The translations under genes and the position numbers were made by a program. Of a stretch of 26,094 bases of DNA, positions 1-7,260 are shown piece after piece. The stretch is taken from assembly GCA_902470915.1 (NCBI GenBank), contig CABRIB010000018.1, forward strand, positions 1 to 26,094, given 5' to 3'. The notes beneath the pieces are model-generated. The model was given only the letters and a program-made list of their open reading frames with translations, did not search any database and was not told the DNA's origin. The stretch comes from an uncultured Collinsella sp. GTDB lineage: Bacteria; Actinomycetota; Coriobacteriia; Coriobacteriales; Coriobacteriaceae. The stretch's first letter is position 1; every line of letters starts with the position of its first letter.

Positions 1-1
1 C

Positions 2-67
2 AGGCGGGCGAAGCCGGTGCGGATCCGCGCAGCGGATGCGCGGAATCCTATACGCCGCACCAATTGA
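2..67 (+). CDS. possible C-terminal tail of an unidentified gene
   Basis: The second frame is open from the window edge to a TGA at 65-67 and would end in an arginine-rich tail (RRAKPVRIRAADARNPIRRT, then N). The only argument that it is real is that a good intrinsic terminator starts six bases after the stop. Another frame is open through the terminator to 177, which is why confidence is low. No family can be recognised from 21 residues. Confidence 0.25.
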   Translation, partial: RRAKPVRIRAADARNPIRRTN

Positions 68-72
68 ACTTG

Positions 73-101
73 AAGCCTCCAGCAACGGGGGCTTTTCTTT
101 T
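73..101 (+). terminator. intrinsic terminator
   Basis: An 8-bp stem (AAGCCTCC pairing with GGGGGCTT, one G-U pair) closes a 6-nt loop and runs into TTTTCTTTT. It would end transcription of whatever gene enters from the left edge and insulate the next gene at 248. Confidence 0.7.
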
Positions 102-174
102 ATGTCGCCGCTGCATGGATTCGAACCTCGGTCGAGGCGCGAGCGTGAAGCGGACGATTTCTTATCGACTCGTG

Positions 175-210
175 TAAGATTCCGAGTAGGTGTCGCGGCC
201 CATCCGCGAC
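175..210 (+). promoter_or_regulatory. weak -10 candidate and leader hairpin before the TPR gene
   Basis: TAAGAT at 175-180 could be a -10 box, but no convincing -35 lies 16-18 bases upstream. A perfect 7-bp hairpin (GTCGCGG, loop CCCAT, CCGCGAC) at 192-210 would then sit near the 5' end of the transcript. There is no T-run after it, so it is not a terminator. It could stabilise the RNA or be chance in GC-rich DNA. Confidence 0.25.
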
Positions 211-247
211 CACTCCTTCTCTCAACGACCGATCAGGGTGATATTTC

Positions 248-2689
248 GTGGCAGAGCGTCCGACATACAAGCTCAGGTTTCTCGATCCCAAGAAGCGCTT
301 TCCGGCGATACCCGAGCAGCCTGCGGGACGCTCATATGGCGTGGTCTGGAAACTCTTTGGCGAGGATCAGCATGAATCTTGTTATGTCGTCGAGTTCGTT
401 GGCAAAAGTCATGTGTCGCTTTTGGGCTACGTAAGCGTTTCGGGTGAGGTGTACAAGGTGGACCGCCCCGTCAGCGAGGCTCCGCTGCCCAACGATCCCG
501 ACATGGAACTGGTCCTTGACGAGTCGGATTCCGGTATTGGTGAGATTATGGTAAGGGAAGCCAACGGTGCAATGCGCGCGTGTGCGCAAACTGTCGGCTC
601 TCCCGAAGGCCCCATGCGCGAGCAGTCCGACCACGAGACATGGAATTCGACCCGCGCCCTTCCTTACGGCGAGTTCATGGCCTCGATGTTCTTGCGCTAC
701 GTGATATTTGCCAACTCCGAAAGCGCTATTGCGAACACGGCGGACGCCGGCGGACTCGACGAGGATATGCAAAACGTTGTCGACAAGATCAAGCTCGTAA
801 AGTTGTCCGAGCCGGTCGAGGTGTTTTTGGGCTTTAACACGGCACCGCTCCCCGATGCTATCGAGACGCTGCTTTACCGCGTTGACCATGCCGAGAATCC
901 GAGCGGTATCGAGCGCTATGCCGCCGCCCTTATGAGCGAAATTGACTTGCCCCGCCTGCGCACCATCGCTGCTAAGTCCGAGATGAGCCTGGCTCGCATT
1001 GATCGCTCAAAGATTTTCTATCTCAATTTTGATCGTAGCCTGTTGGACCAGGACGAGATTGACATGCTGCTTGCCATCGAGTGCCGTCTCAACCGCCTCT
1101 CCGGCATCCTTGAGCGCATCGGGGCCGGATTGGTCCCTGCGGCATCCTCGCCGAGCCTTGAGGGCTGCGCGCTCTTTGATGCGTGGCATATCGCCAAGAC
1201 GACCAACGATGTTCCCCGACTGCTCGATACGGCCTCGAGCGATAACCCGTGGGCCAAGCCGGGAACGGTTTCGTGCCAACCGGGCGGCGAGTGGGACGTG
1301 CGCACCCGTTTTGCGCGAATCGTTGAGGCGCTCAACGTGGTCACGCGGCTCGACTATACCTATCGAGTAAACGTTGCCGAGGGGATTATGCTCGTTCGGT
1401 TTGGGCAGTCTGTCGTTGATGCCATGCCGCAACGTGAATACGACGCTCAAGATGACGCCTGGCGCGAGCTGGACAAGGACACGCGCGCGATCTGGGCCGC
1501 GGAGCACGATGCACGTGTGGCACTCACGCTTGCGGCAGCGTGTTTTGCCGCGGGCACCTGCATCACGCGCTGCTATGTGCAGATTGCTGCTACCGACAGT
1601 GAGCAGGGCGAGCGCGTTGTCGCAACGTATTTCTTTGGGCGCGCGGCCTATCTGGCCGATTGCGTGCCTGTCGCCAAGGATCTTGAGAGCATGGACATGG
1701 ACGATATGCCGTGCAAGTGTGTGCTTGAGGCGTATGAGTCAACCGCTCCGGAGACGATTGAGCCTGCGGAGGTTCATGCTCGTCCGCGTGATGACCATCG
1801 CACGCTGCCGCCGGCGCTGCGCGATCTGCTGCTTGCCGATACGGCTGATGAGTTGGAGGTCATGGAAGAGGACGACGACCCATACGTGGCCCGTGTTGTT
1901 GAATTGCGCGAGCAGGCAAAAGTCGACCGTACAGGTGCCTTTGAAGGCTTTTCCCGTCTTGTCGAGGAGTTAGAGGCTAAGTGCGCCGTCGCCGAGCTTT
2001 TGGCGACAGGTCCGGTTCAAACGCAGTTTTGTGACAACCAGCTGGTGCGCATGGTGCTACCGGTGTTGGAAGAAGATCGCTCTGTGCGAATCCTCCGTGC
2101 GCCCGATGCGCTGTACTTTGCCCAGCACGAGATCTGCAGCTTTTACGCCGAGCAAGAGGACTTTGAACTAGCGCTGCCCGAGGTGCGCCATCTTTACGAT
2201 CTGGCGCGCTCGTCCATGCAATCGCACTTTGCGCTCATCAACGTGCTTGCGCGTCTGGAGCGCTTTGACGAGATTATCGAGGTGGCGCGCCACGGCCTAC
2301 GTATTGCCAGCGATCGTTCTGCAATCGGCTACCTGTTCTATCGCTTGGCGTTTGCCTATTGGAATTGCGATCAGCTCGACCTGGCGCTGGCTTGTTACCG
2401 TCTGGTGCCGCGCGGCGAGGAGTCGGGCAGCAGCGCGCTGGAAGAAATGCAGGGCCTTATGAACGAGATGGGCGTCAGCGAGCCTCCGACGTTCGAAGAA
2501 GCGGTTGAGACCATCCACAAGGCTGGACTCGAGCTGCCGCCAGTGTCCGCCGTGACGAATCAGCTGGCAGATGCCGCTGTTCAACTGGTCGACAACGGCT
2601 TCTTTTTCCTGGCACGCGGTTGCATCTTCCAAATGTGGCACACTATGGGCAACGACGAGCTCGGCTCCCTCAACCGCTCGCTGGGGTAG
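248..2689 (+). CDS. large TPR-type protein of unknown function
   Basis: This encodes 813 residues from a GTG with AGGGTG seven bases upstream. I do not recognise the N-terminal 550 residues; they show no signal peptide or membrane segment, so the protein is probably cytoplasmic. Residues about 535-560 are very acidic and look like a linker. From about residue 619 to 770 the sequence falls into helical pairs with the spacing and residue pattern of tetratricopeptide repeats (for example LAFAYWNCDQLDLALACY), usually a protein-protein docking surface. It stands alone: the next gene is 160 bases downstream and looks foreign in composition. No enzyme motif was seen. A scaffold or regulatory role would be a guess. 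The reading frame is intact and codon use matches the window's core genes, so the gene itself is secure while its function is not. Confidence 0.85.
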   Translation: MAERPTYKLRFLDPKKRFPAIPEQPAGRSYGVVWKLFGEDQHESCYVVEFVGKSHVSLLGYVSVSGEVYKVDRPVSEAPLPNDPDMELVLDESDSGIGEIMVREANGAMRACAQTVGSPEGPMREQSDHETWNSTRALPYGEFMASMFLRYVIFANSESAIANTADAGGLDEDMQNVVDKIKLVKLSEPVEVFLGFNTAPLPDAIETLLYRVDHAENPSGIERYAAALMSEIDLPRLRTIAAKSEMSLARIDRSKIFYLNFDRSLLDQDEIDMLLAIECRLNRLSGILERIGAGLVPAASSPSLEGCALFDAWHIAKTTNDVPRLLDTASSDNPWAKPGTVSCQPGGEWDVRTRFARIVEALNVVTRLDYTYRVNVAEGIMLVRFGQSVVDAMPQREYDAQDDAWRELDKDTRAIWAAEHDARVALTLAAACFAAGTCITRCYVQIAATDSEQGERVVATYFFGRAAYLADCVPVAKDLESMDMDDMPCKCVLEAYESTAPETIEPAEVHARPRDDHRTLPPALRDLLLADTADELEVMEEDDDPYVARVVELREQAKVDRTGAFEGFSRLVEELEAKCAVAELLATGPVQTQFCDNQLVRMVLPVLEEDRSVRILRAPDALYFAQHEICSFYAEQEDFELALPEVRHLYDLARSSMQSHFALINVLARLERFDEIIEVARHGLRIASDRSAIGYLFYRLAFAYWNCDQLDLALACYRLVPRGEESGSSALEEMQGLMNEMGVSEPPTFEEAVETIHKAGLELPPVSAVTNQLADAAVQLVDNGFFFLARGCIFQMWHTMGNDELGSLNRSLG

Positions 2690-2778
2690 GGGCGATATAG
2701 AGGGGCCGCACCGCGCTATTTGTATCGGCGCGGGCGGGAGGACCCGGCAGGATTGGTAAGGCATAAAGCCGCCGAGCC

Positions 2779-2835
2779 TGCTAAAACTGTTAAACTCTGC
2801 TAAAGTTGCTAAACTTTGTTAAAGTTGTTAAAACT
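2779..2835 (+). repeat. phased array of six TG(C/T)TAAA repeats
   Basis: TG(C/T)TAAA occurs with its TG at 2779, 2788, 2798, 2807, 2817 and 2826, a spacing of 9, 10, 9, 10 and 9 bases. The array ends six bases before the AGGAGG ribosome site of the ATPase gene, so it covers the place where the promoter or leader must be. The near-helical phasing fits a cooperative protein-binding site (iteron or autoregulatory operator). Slippage during replication is an alternative origin. Confidence 0.7.
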
Positions 2836-2851
2836 AGCAGAGGAGGGCAGA

Positions 2852-3934
2852 ATGACGAAAGCTGTTAACCCCTTTAAGCCAACGGCGGGCATGAATCCGC
2901 CTGAGCTTATCGGACGGGACACTGTTTTGGATGACTTTGCCGAGGCTCTTGAGAATGGTCCTGGTGCCCCCGATCGACTCATGCGCATCTCGGGCGTCCG
3001 AGGCACAGGTAAAACGGTGCTCCTTAATGCATTGGGTGACCTTGCACGCAAAAAAGGATTCGAGGTCGTTGACGTTGCCTCCAATGCTGGTTTTTGCAAT
3101 AGAATCCTCGAGGCTCTGCAGCGAAACGTTCGTCTTGAATCAATCTCGATTTCCCCATCGATTTTAGGGGTCAGCCTTGGCTCGATGGAGATGTCGAAGT
3201 CGGCCTCTCATCTGGGCGAGGCGATGTACGATGCTGCGAAGCGCGGTGGTCTGCTCATTACGCTCGACGAGATCCAGGATGCCTCAACTGAGGAAATGCG
3301 CGAGCTAGGCAATGAGATGCAGCTCTTGATCCGCCAAGGAGCGAATGTCGCTTTCGCTTTCGCCGGGCTGCCGACATCGGTAGATGGCGTGGTGGTGGAT
3401 GATACGTTGACGTTCCTTCAGCGAGCCAAACATGTTGAACTTACTCGGCTTTCCGATTTTGAAGTTGGCGGATCGTTTGAGGATACGATGAGACGAGCGG
3501 GCAAGGAGCTCGACAAAGGTGCCGCTGAGCTATTAACAAAAGCTTCGGCAGGCTATCCCTTTATGGTCCAGCTGGTCGGATATTACGCTTGGCAGGTTGC
3601 TGCGCGCAGTGGGGCGGAGAGCGTGAGTGAAGAGGCGGCTCGTAAGGGTATCCAGGCGGCTCTTGATAGCTTTAATGCTATGGTGATTGCCCCAGCGCTG
3701 CGCAGGGTGTCGGAACGGCAGTTTCAGTATCTCGCGGCGATGGCTCAATGCGAGGGCGTCGATATCGCCAACGGCGATATCGCCAAGAAGATGGGTTTGT
3801 CGGCGAACAAAGTTGGGTCATATCGCAAGCGTCTGATCGATGCGGGGTTGATTGAGCCCGCGGGCTATGGCTGTGTTTCGTTTGCAATTCCGTACATGCG
3901 CGATTATCTGTTGGAGACCGTTCGAGAGGACTAA
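2852..3934 (+). CDS. AAA-type ATPase with C-terminal winged helix
   Basis: This encodes 360 residues. I chose the ATG at 2852 because AGGAGG lies at 2841-2846 with a 5-base gap; an in-frame start at 2816 falls inside the repeat array. Residues 48-55 (GVRGTGKT) are a Walker A, 134-140 (LLITLDE) a Walker B with catalytic glutamate, and AFAFAGLP near 168-175 sits where sensor 1 is expected. Residues about 287-350 look like a winged helix-turn-helix (an IAKKMGLSANKVGSYRKRL helix pair). This matches the broad Orc1/Cdc6-like or STAND-like 'ATP-binding protein' families common in actinobacteria and archaea, whose physiological role is mostly unknown. No partner gene such as a nuclease is adjacent. 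Third codon positions are visibly less GC-rich than in the flanking core genes, suggesting transfer. The winged helix makes self-binding to the upstream repeats plausible, but that is inference. Confidence 0.85.
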   Translation: MTKAVNPFKPTAGMNPPELIGRDTVLDDFAEALENGPGAPDRLMRISGVRGTGKTVLLNALGDLARKKGFEVVDVASNAGFCNRILEALQRNVRLESISISPSILGVSLGSMEMSKSASHLGEAMYDAAKRGGLLITLDEIQDASTEEMRELGNEMQLLIRQGANVAFAFAGLPTSVDGVVVDDTLTFLQRAKHVELTRLSDFEVGGSFEDTMRRAGKELDKGAAELLTKASAGYPFMVQLVGYYAWQVAARSGAESVSEEAARKGIQAALDSFNAMVIAPALRRVSERQFQYLAAMAQCEGVDIANGDIAKKMGLSANKVGSYRKRLIDAGLIEPAGYGCVSFAIPYMRDYLLETVRED

Positions 3935-3983
3935 TAAAGAATGGGTTGTCCGCGCTGTCGCTGGGGCCGTCCTTGTATCTTTG

Positions 3984-4038
3984 TCTCAACCTGTAACATC
4001 TGGAGGGGATTACGGCCTGCAGATGTTACAGGTTGAGA
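3984..4038. repeat. perfect 19-bp inverted repeat (palindrome A)
   Basis: The arms 3984-4002 and 4020-4038 are exact reverse complements (TCTCAACCTGTAACATCTG on the left) around a 17-base loop. No T-run follows on either strand, so this is not a classical terminator. It lies between the ATPase gene and tRNA-Ser. It could be a palindromic intergenic repeat, a remnant of a non-autonomous element, or an operator. Confidence 0.8.
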
Positions 4039-4059
4039 TGATTGACTGAGACGTTTACT

Positions 4060-4081
4060 GGTAAAAGAGAGGTAAAAGAGG
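4060..4081 (+). repeat. tandem 11-bp duplication
   Basis: GGTAAAAGAGA at 4060-4070 is followed at once by GGTAAAAGAGG at 4071-4081, one mismatch. It lies between palindrome A and the tRNA promoter. It is probably a slippage product; no function is apparent. Confidence 0.5.
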
Positions 4082-4100
4082 AAACGCCTCAAAATTCCCC

Positions 4101-4129
4101 TTGCCCAACTTCGGCTGTTTGGTTACTAT
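4101..4129 (+). promoter_or_regulatory. promoter of tRNA-Ser
   Basis: TTGCCC at 4101-4106 and TACTAT at 4124-4129 are separated by exactly 17 bases. Transcription would start near 4136, about 8 bases before the mature tRNA 5' end, which is a normal arrangement for a solitary tRNA gene. Confidence 0.55.
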
Positions 4130-4143
4130 AGAACGGCTGTTAC

Positions 4144-4234
4144 GGAGAGCTGACCGAGAGGCCGAAGGTGCTCGCCTGCTAAGCGAGTATGCCCCAAAAG
4201 GGCATCTGGGGTTCGAATCCCCAGCTCTCCGCCA
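4144..4234 (+). tRNA. tRNA-Ser (anticodon GCU)
   Basis: The 7-bp acceptor GGAGAGC pairs with GCTCTCC. The anticodon stem CTCGC/GCGAG encloses the loop CTGCTAA, giving anticodon GCU, which reads serine AGC/AGU codons. A long class II variable arm (GCCC/GGGC hairpin with AAAA loop) is typical of tRNA-Ser. The T-arm TGGGG-TTCGAAT-CCCCA is perfect, followed by discriminator G and an encoded CCA. It has its own promoter and terminator. tRNA-Ser genes are common integration sites, and composition changes on both sides. Confidence 0.97.
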
Positions 4235-4248
4235 GTATGACTTTGAAG

Positions 4249-4275
4249 AAGGGTCCCATTTGGGGCCCTTTTTTA
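4249..4275 (+). terminator. intrinsic terminator of tRNA-Ser
   Basis: A 9-bp stem (AAGGGTCCC with GGGGCCCTT, one G-U pair) with an ATTT loop runs into TTTTTT. It sits 15 bases after the tRNA CCA end. Confidence 0.85.
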
Positions 4276-4410
4276 TTATCAAGAATGGCAGCTGGGGATT
4301 AGAGTCCGAAAGGGCGTGAACATTAGGCAAACACGGGGCGCTTGAAAACGGGGAGACCCAGGCGTGCTCGTGCATCCCGGTGTGGGGTTCCGAGGGGATG
4401 GAGTAGAAAT

Positions 4411-5562
4411 ATGGTAAAGGTCGGGCTGCGTAAGCCGAATCTAAAGACATCACTCAAGGCAAGAACGACCGGCAGAGCGAAGCGCGCGGTAAAGCGGGCG
4501 ATAATCCCCGGCTATGGTAAGAGGGGCATGGGGTGGATCAAAAATCCGAAGAAGGCTGCTTACAATGCCGTATACAGCAGAACGACCGTCGGAGTTGGGG
4601 ATGTCGCTCGCGCCGTTGCTAAATCAGGCGCTCGGAGCTCGGCGTCAAGGACGTCCTCAATTACTGTTTCATCGCATGAAGTTACACCTTTGGCGAAGCC
4701 TGAACAGAAATCTCTCACTCGAGAGATTACGTCGGTTGACAGGGCAAACAAGGCGCTTTTGCTATGCTTCCTTCTTGGGTGGTCGGGCGCTCATAGGGCG
4801 TATGCACGGATGTGGGGTAGCTTCTTTCTATATCTCTTTACCTTTGGCCTTTTTGGATTTGGTTGGCTGTTTGATATTGTGACACTACTGATGAGACGCT
4901 CCGAGCTAAGGCGTCTCGGCGACAGTGATCCGACTCAACAGCAAGCGCCATGTTCCGTTGATTCCACATTCGATCGAAATGTCGCCGACTCCGGAAATTG
5001 GGAACAGCGTGGAGATGGGGAGGCTGCGGCTCGGCTAGAGCTTCAACGTAAAAACCGTGCCTATATGGAAGAAAACGGCATCGACGTGGAGATGTTTACC
5101 GAGGAAAAGGTCGCGGCGGACGCCTTGCGAACCATTGAGTCGGTATGCCCGTGCATGCTTAGGTTTGACCGAGGCATGAGCGAAGAGGAGCCAAGCATCA
5201 GCTTTTGCTCTCCAACAAAGACGGGGAAGATGCCCAAGAATGTCGTCGAGGCCCGCATTTACCATCAGGACGTGAAGCTATTGATGGATTCCCACGGCTT
5301 CGAATTGCCGGAGTATGGTGACAGCATCAATGTCATGATTAGTTATCTAGCTGATGGGCGCATAAATAAAGTCGATATCCATGGGTTCCATAATGGCCGC
5401 TCCGTTAGTGTCTCCATTCGCAGGCGGAGCGACGATCTTGTTATGACGAGTGCGGGCACCATCGGAGAAACGGGTGCCTGGCAATCGCTGTGTCCTGGGG
5501 CAGACCCCTCAGCTGGGGATCTTTTCAGGGCCTTGACCAAGGAGGTCGAAAGGATCTACTAG
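4411..5562 (+). CDS. TM2-domain membrane protein with basic N-terminus and unknown C-terminal domain
   Basis: This encodes 383 residues from the ATG at 4411, which has GGAG seven bases upstream; an upstream in-frame TTG at 4342 is less likely. Residues 1-60 carry 17 Lys/Arg and no Asp/Glu. A stretch including PGYGKRGMGWIKNPKKAAYN (33-52) looks like a short basic domain I have seen, from memory, at the start of other unclassified proteins. Residues about 110-160 form a TM2 domain: a first hydrophobic helix with the LGWSGAHRAY turn, then a second helix with the GLFGFGWLFD signature, so two membrane passes. Residues about 170-205 look like a flexible linker. Residues 205-383 are a soluble domain I do not recognise, mixed alpha/beta by eye. 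Composition is less GC-rich than the core genes. It is a single gene next to tRNA-Ser, so transfer is plausible. Function unknown. Confidence 0.8.
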   Translation: MVKVGLRKPNLKTSLKARTTGRAKRAVKRAIIPGYGKRGMGWIKNPKKAAYNAVYSRTTVGVGDVARAVAKSGARSSASRTSSITVSSHEVTPLAKPEQKSLTREITSVDRANKALLLCFLLGWSGAHRAYARMWGSFFLYLFTFGLFGFGWLFDIVTLLMRRSELRRLGDSDPTQQQAPCSVDSTFDRNVADSGNWEQRGDGEAAARLELQRKNRAYMEENGIDVEMFTEEKVAADALRTIESVCPCMLRFDRGMSEEEPSISFCSPTKTGKMPKNVVEARIYHQDVKLLMDSHGFELPEYGDSINVMISYLADGRINKVDIHGFHNGRSVSVSIRRRSDDLVMTSAGTIGETGAWQSLCPGADPSAGDLFRALTKEVERIY

Positions 5563-5665
5563 CATGCCCGGTGGACCCGTTTTCAAGGTCCGAAAAGACA
5601 CAGCGAAGGTAAACGGCTAGCAATGTCGCTTTGGTGATTCTGACGCATCCCGTTTAAGAGGTATT

Positions 5666-5693
5666 CAAAAAGAGGCGCCCGTTGGACGCCTCT
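5666..5693 (-). terminator. terminator of the D,D-carboxypeptidase gene
   Basis: AGAGGCG at 5671-5677 pairs with CGCCTCT at 5687-5693 around a 9-base loop. On the minus strand the stem is followed by TTTTTGAAT, so it ends the leftward transcript 30 bases after the stop codon. The rest of the gap 5563-5665 holds nothing I can identify; no clear terminator for the TM2 gene is visible on the plus strand. Confidence 0.75.
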
Positions 5694-5722
5694 CCAATCT
5701 CAAATGTAATGTTCCCCCAGCC

Positions 5723-7063
5723 CTACACCTCGGGCGCCTTGGCTACGATCTCGCTCTCGGCTGTGAGCGGGTGATTGTCGATGCGGCGGCCCAAGCGATC
5801 GAGCTTCACGAGTATCCATTCAATGGGATTCGGCCCTGCGCCTTCCTCGTCGGCAACCAGGTCCATAACGGCGATTTTGGTGCCGTCCTGCTTGAGCGTA
5901 ACGCTGCCCACCTTGTCGCCCACATGCACCGTGCCCGAAAGATCGTCGTAGCTAACCTTTTCGGTCACCTCGCCGGCAAGGGAAAACACGGTCGCTTGCG
6001 CCGTGGGGTCGGCGAGCGTAGCGTCGATCGTCTTGTCCGTCCAATCTGTCTGGCTAATGCGTGCCATAAGCGGGTTGCCGTTGGCGGTCTTTTCCTGCGT
6101 GTTGGCGATTGCGACCGTCACCTTGTGACCGTAGTACCAATTGGCGAGGGTTGCGGTATCGGTAAAGCGCTGGTCGGTGGTGGTGGAGTTCAAAACGACG
6201 GTGTAGATCTCGTCGCCATCGCGGTTGTAGGCACCCGTAAAGCAATAGCCCGCGTCGTCGGTGGTGCCGGTCTTGCCGCCGATGTTGCCATCTTGGCCCA
6301 GCAAATAGTTATGCGTGTCCATGGAATGCGAATGGTCGGTGCCGTCGGCGCCCGTGACCTCGATCCAGGAATCCTCGCTCGCTACGACCTCGCGGATCGT
6401 GTCGTTTTTCATGGCCTCCTGCATCATCAGCGCTACGTCGTGTGCGGTTGAGTGCATATCGCCAGCCCACTCATCAAAGTCCAGACCATGCGGGTTTTCG
6501 AAAAGCGTACCGGTGCAGCCGAGCTTCTTAGCGCGCTCGTTCATGGCCTTCACAAATGTGGCCTCGGCGTCTTTGGTCTTAGGGTCGATCTTCTTGCCCA
6601 CATATTCGGCGAGCACGATGGCGGCGTCGTTGCCCGAGGGAATCATCAGGCCGCGCAGTGCCTGCTCCACGGTAAGCTCGTCGCCTTCGAGCAAGCCGGC
6701 GGTCGAATTACCCACGGTGGCTGCGGCGTTGCTCACCGTGACTTTCTCGTCCATCTCGCAATTCTCGACGGTTAGGATTGCGGTCATGACCTTGGTGATC
6801 GAGGCGATCTTGACCTGCTCATCGGCGCCGCGCCCATAGTAGACGGTGCCGTCTTTGCCCATGACGAGGGCATTGGTCGCATCGATATCGGGCAGGTTTT
6901 CGGCCGTGATGCCGCGCGCATCGGCGGTTTTGCCGCAAACATTGTCGGTCGTGAGCACTTGGGCGCCGGCGACGGTGGGCGCGCCAGCGGCAAGGGCGAT
7001 AGCGCAGACAAAGCCGGCGGCAAGCTGGGCTGAGCGCTTTGCAAAAGAGGTGAGGGACTTCAC
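5723..7063 (-). CDS. secreted D-alanyl-D-alanine carboxypeptidase (S11 family)
   Basis: Penicillin-binding-protein-type enzyme that removes the terminal D-Ala from peptidoglycan stem peptides. Counting 446 residues from the GTG at 7063, the N-terminus is a clear signal peptide: basic start, hydrophobic LAAGFVCAIALAAGAP core, cleavage near AGAQ. The three active-site motifs are SITK (88-91), SGN (143-145) and KTGT (264-267), in the S11 order and spacing. A C-terminal beta-rich region resembles the PBP5 tail. No final membrane anchor is obvious. I chose 7063 because earlier in-frame starts (7132, 7174) would place about 35 residues before the signal peptide and a TATACT -10 box inside the gene. 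It is divergent from the VanRS-like pair, 197 bases away, so it may be a target of that system. Confidence 0.9.
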   Translation of the reverse strand: MKSLTSFAKRSAQLAAGFVCAIALAAGAPTVAGAQVLTTDNVCGKTADARGITAENLPDIDATNALVMGKDGTVYYGRGADEQVKIASITKVMTAILTVENCEMDEKVTVSNAAATVGNSTAGLLEGDELTVEQALRGLMIPSGNDAAIVLAEYVGKKIDPKTKDAEATFVKAMNERAKKLGCTGTLFENPHGLDFDEWAGDMHSTAHDVALMMQEAMKNDTIREVVASEDSWIEVTGADGTDHSHSMDTHNYLLGQDGNIGGKTGTTDDAGYCFTGAYNRDGDEIYTVVLNSTTTDQRFTDTATLANWYYGHKVTVAIANTQEKTANGNPLMARISQTDWTDKTIDATLADPTAQATVFSLAGEVTEKVSYDDLSGTVHVGDKVGSVTLKQDGTKIAVMDLVADEEGAGPNPIEWILVKLDRLGRRIDNHPLTAESEIVAKAPEV

Positions 7064-7102
7064 GGATTTCGCTTTCGACGGGATGGTCTCTTCTGGAACT
7101 AG

Positions 7103-7108
7103 AGTATA
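7103..7108 (-). promoter_or_regulatory. -10 box candidate for the carboxypeptidase gene
   Basis: Read on the minus strand, TATACT lies about 40 bases before the proposed GTG start. No good -35 hexamer is found 17 bases upstream, so the promoter may need an activator such as the divergent response regulator. Confidence 0.35.
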
Positions 7109-7234
7109 TCGTTTGCCGGCGTCGGCGATCATCGCGTGCGCGCGTGGCCCACATCCGCACCCGAACGGGCACAAGGGTGCTTAAGGCCGACTTAATCACC
7201 CACGCTTGTTGTGTGTGGCGTGCGTCGCCTCGGG

Positions 7235-7255
7235 CATAATGGAGCGCGAGAGGAG
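7235..7255 (+). promoter_or_regulatory. -10 box and ribosome site of the VanR-like gene
   Basis: CATAAT at 7235-7240 fits a -10 box; the -35 region is only a GT-rich run (TTGTGT, 20 bases away). AGGAG at 7251-7255 is a strong ribosome site five bases before the ATG. The poor -35 again suggests activation, as expected for an autoregulated OmpR-family pair. Confidence 0.35.
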
Positions 7256-7260
7256 CACGC

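Noticed and set aside
114..131. T-arm-like sequence GGATTCGAACC on the minus strand, possible second tRNA
   Set aside because: The stem has mismatches and no acceptor, D-arm or anticodon arm can be built around it.
4290..4300. 11-base inverted match (AGCTGGGGATT) to the tRNA-Ser T-arm, possible attachment-site scar
   Set aside because: It is short and in inverted orientation; integration scars are direct repeats of the tRNA 3' end. No integrase is present.
4055..4453. 132-residue minus-strand frame over the tRNA
   Set aside because: The RRAGDSNPRCPFGAYSLSRR part is simply the tRNA-Ser gene read backwards, a common spurious protein.
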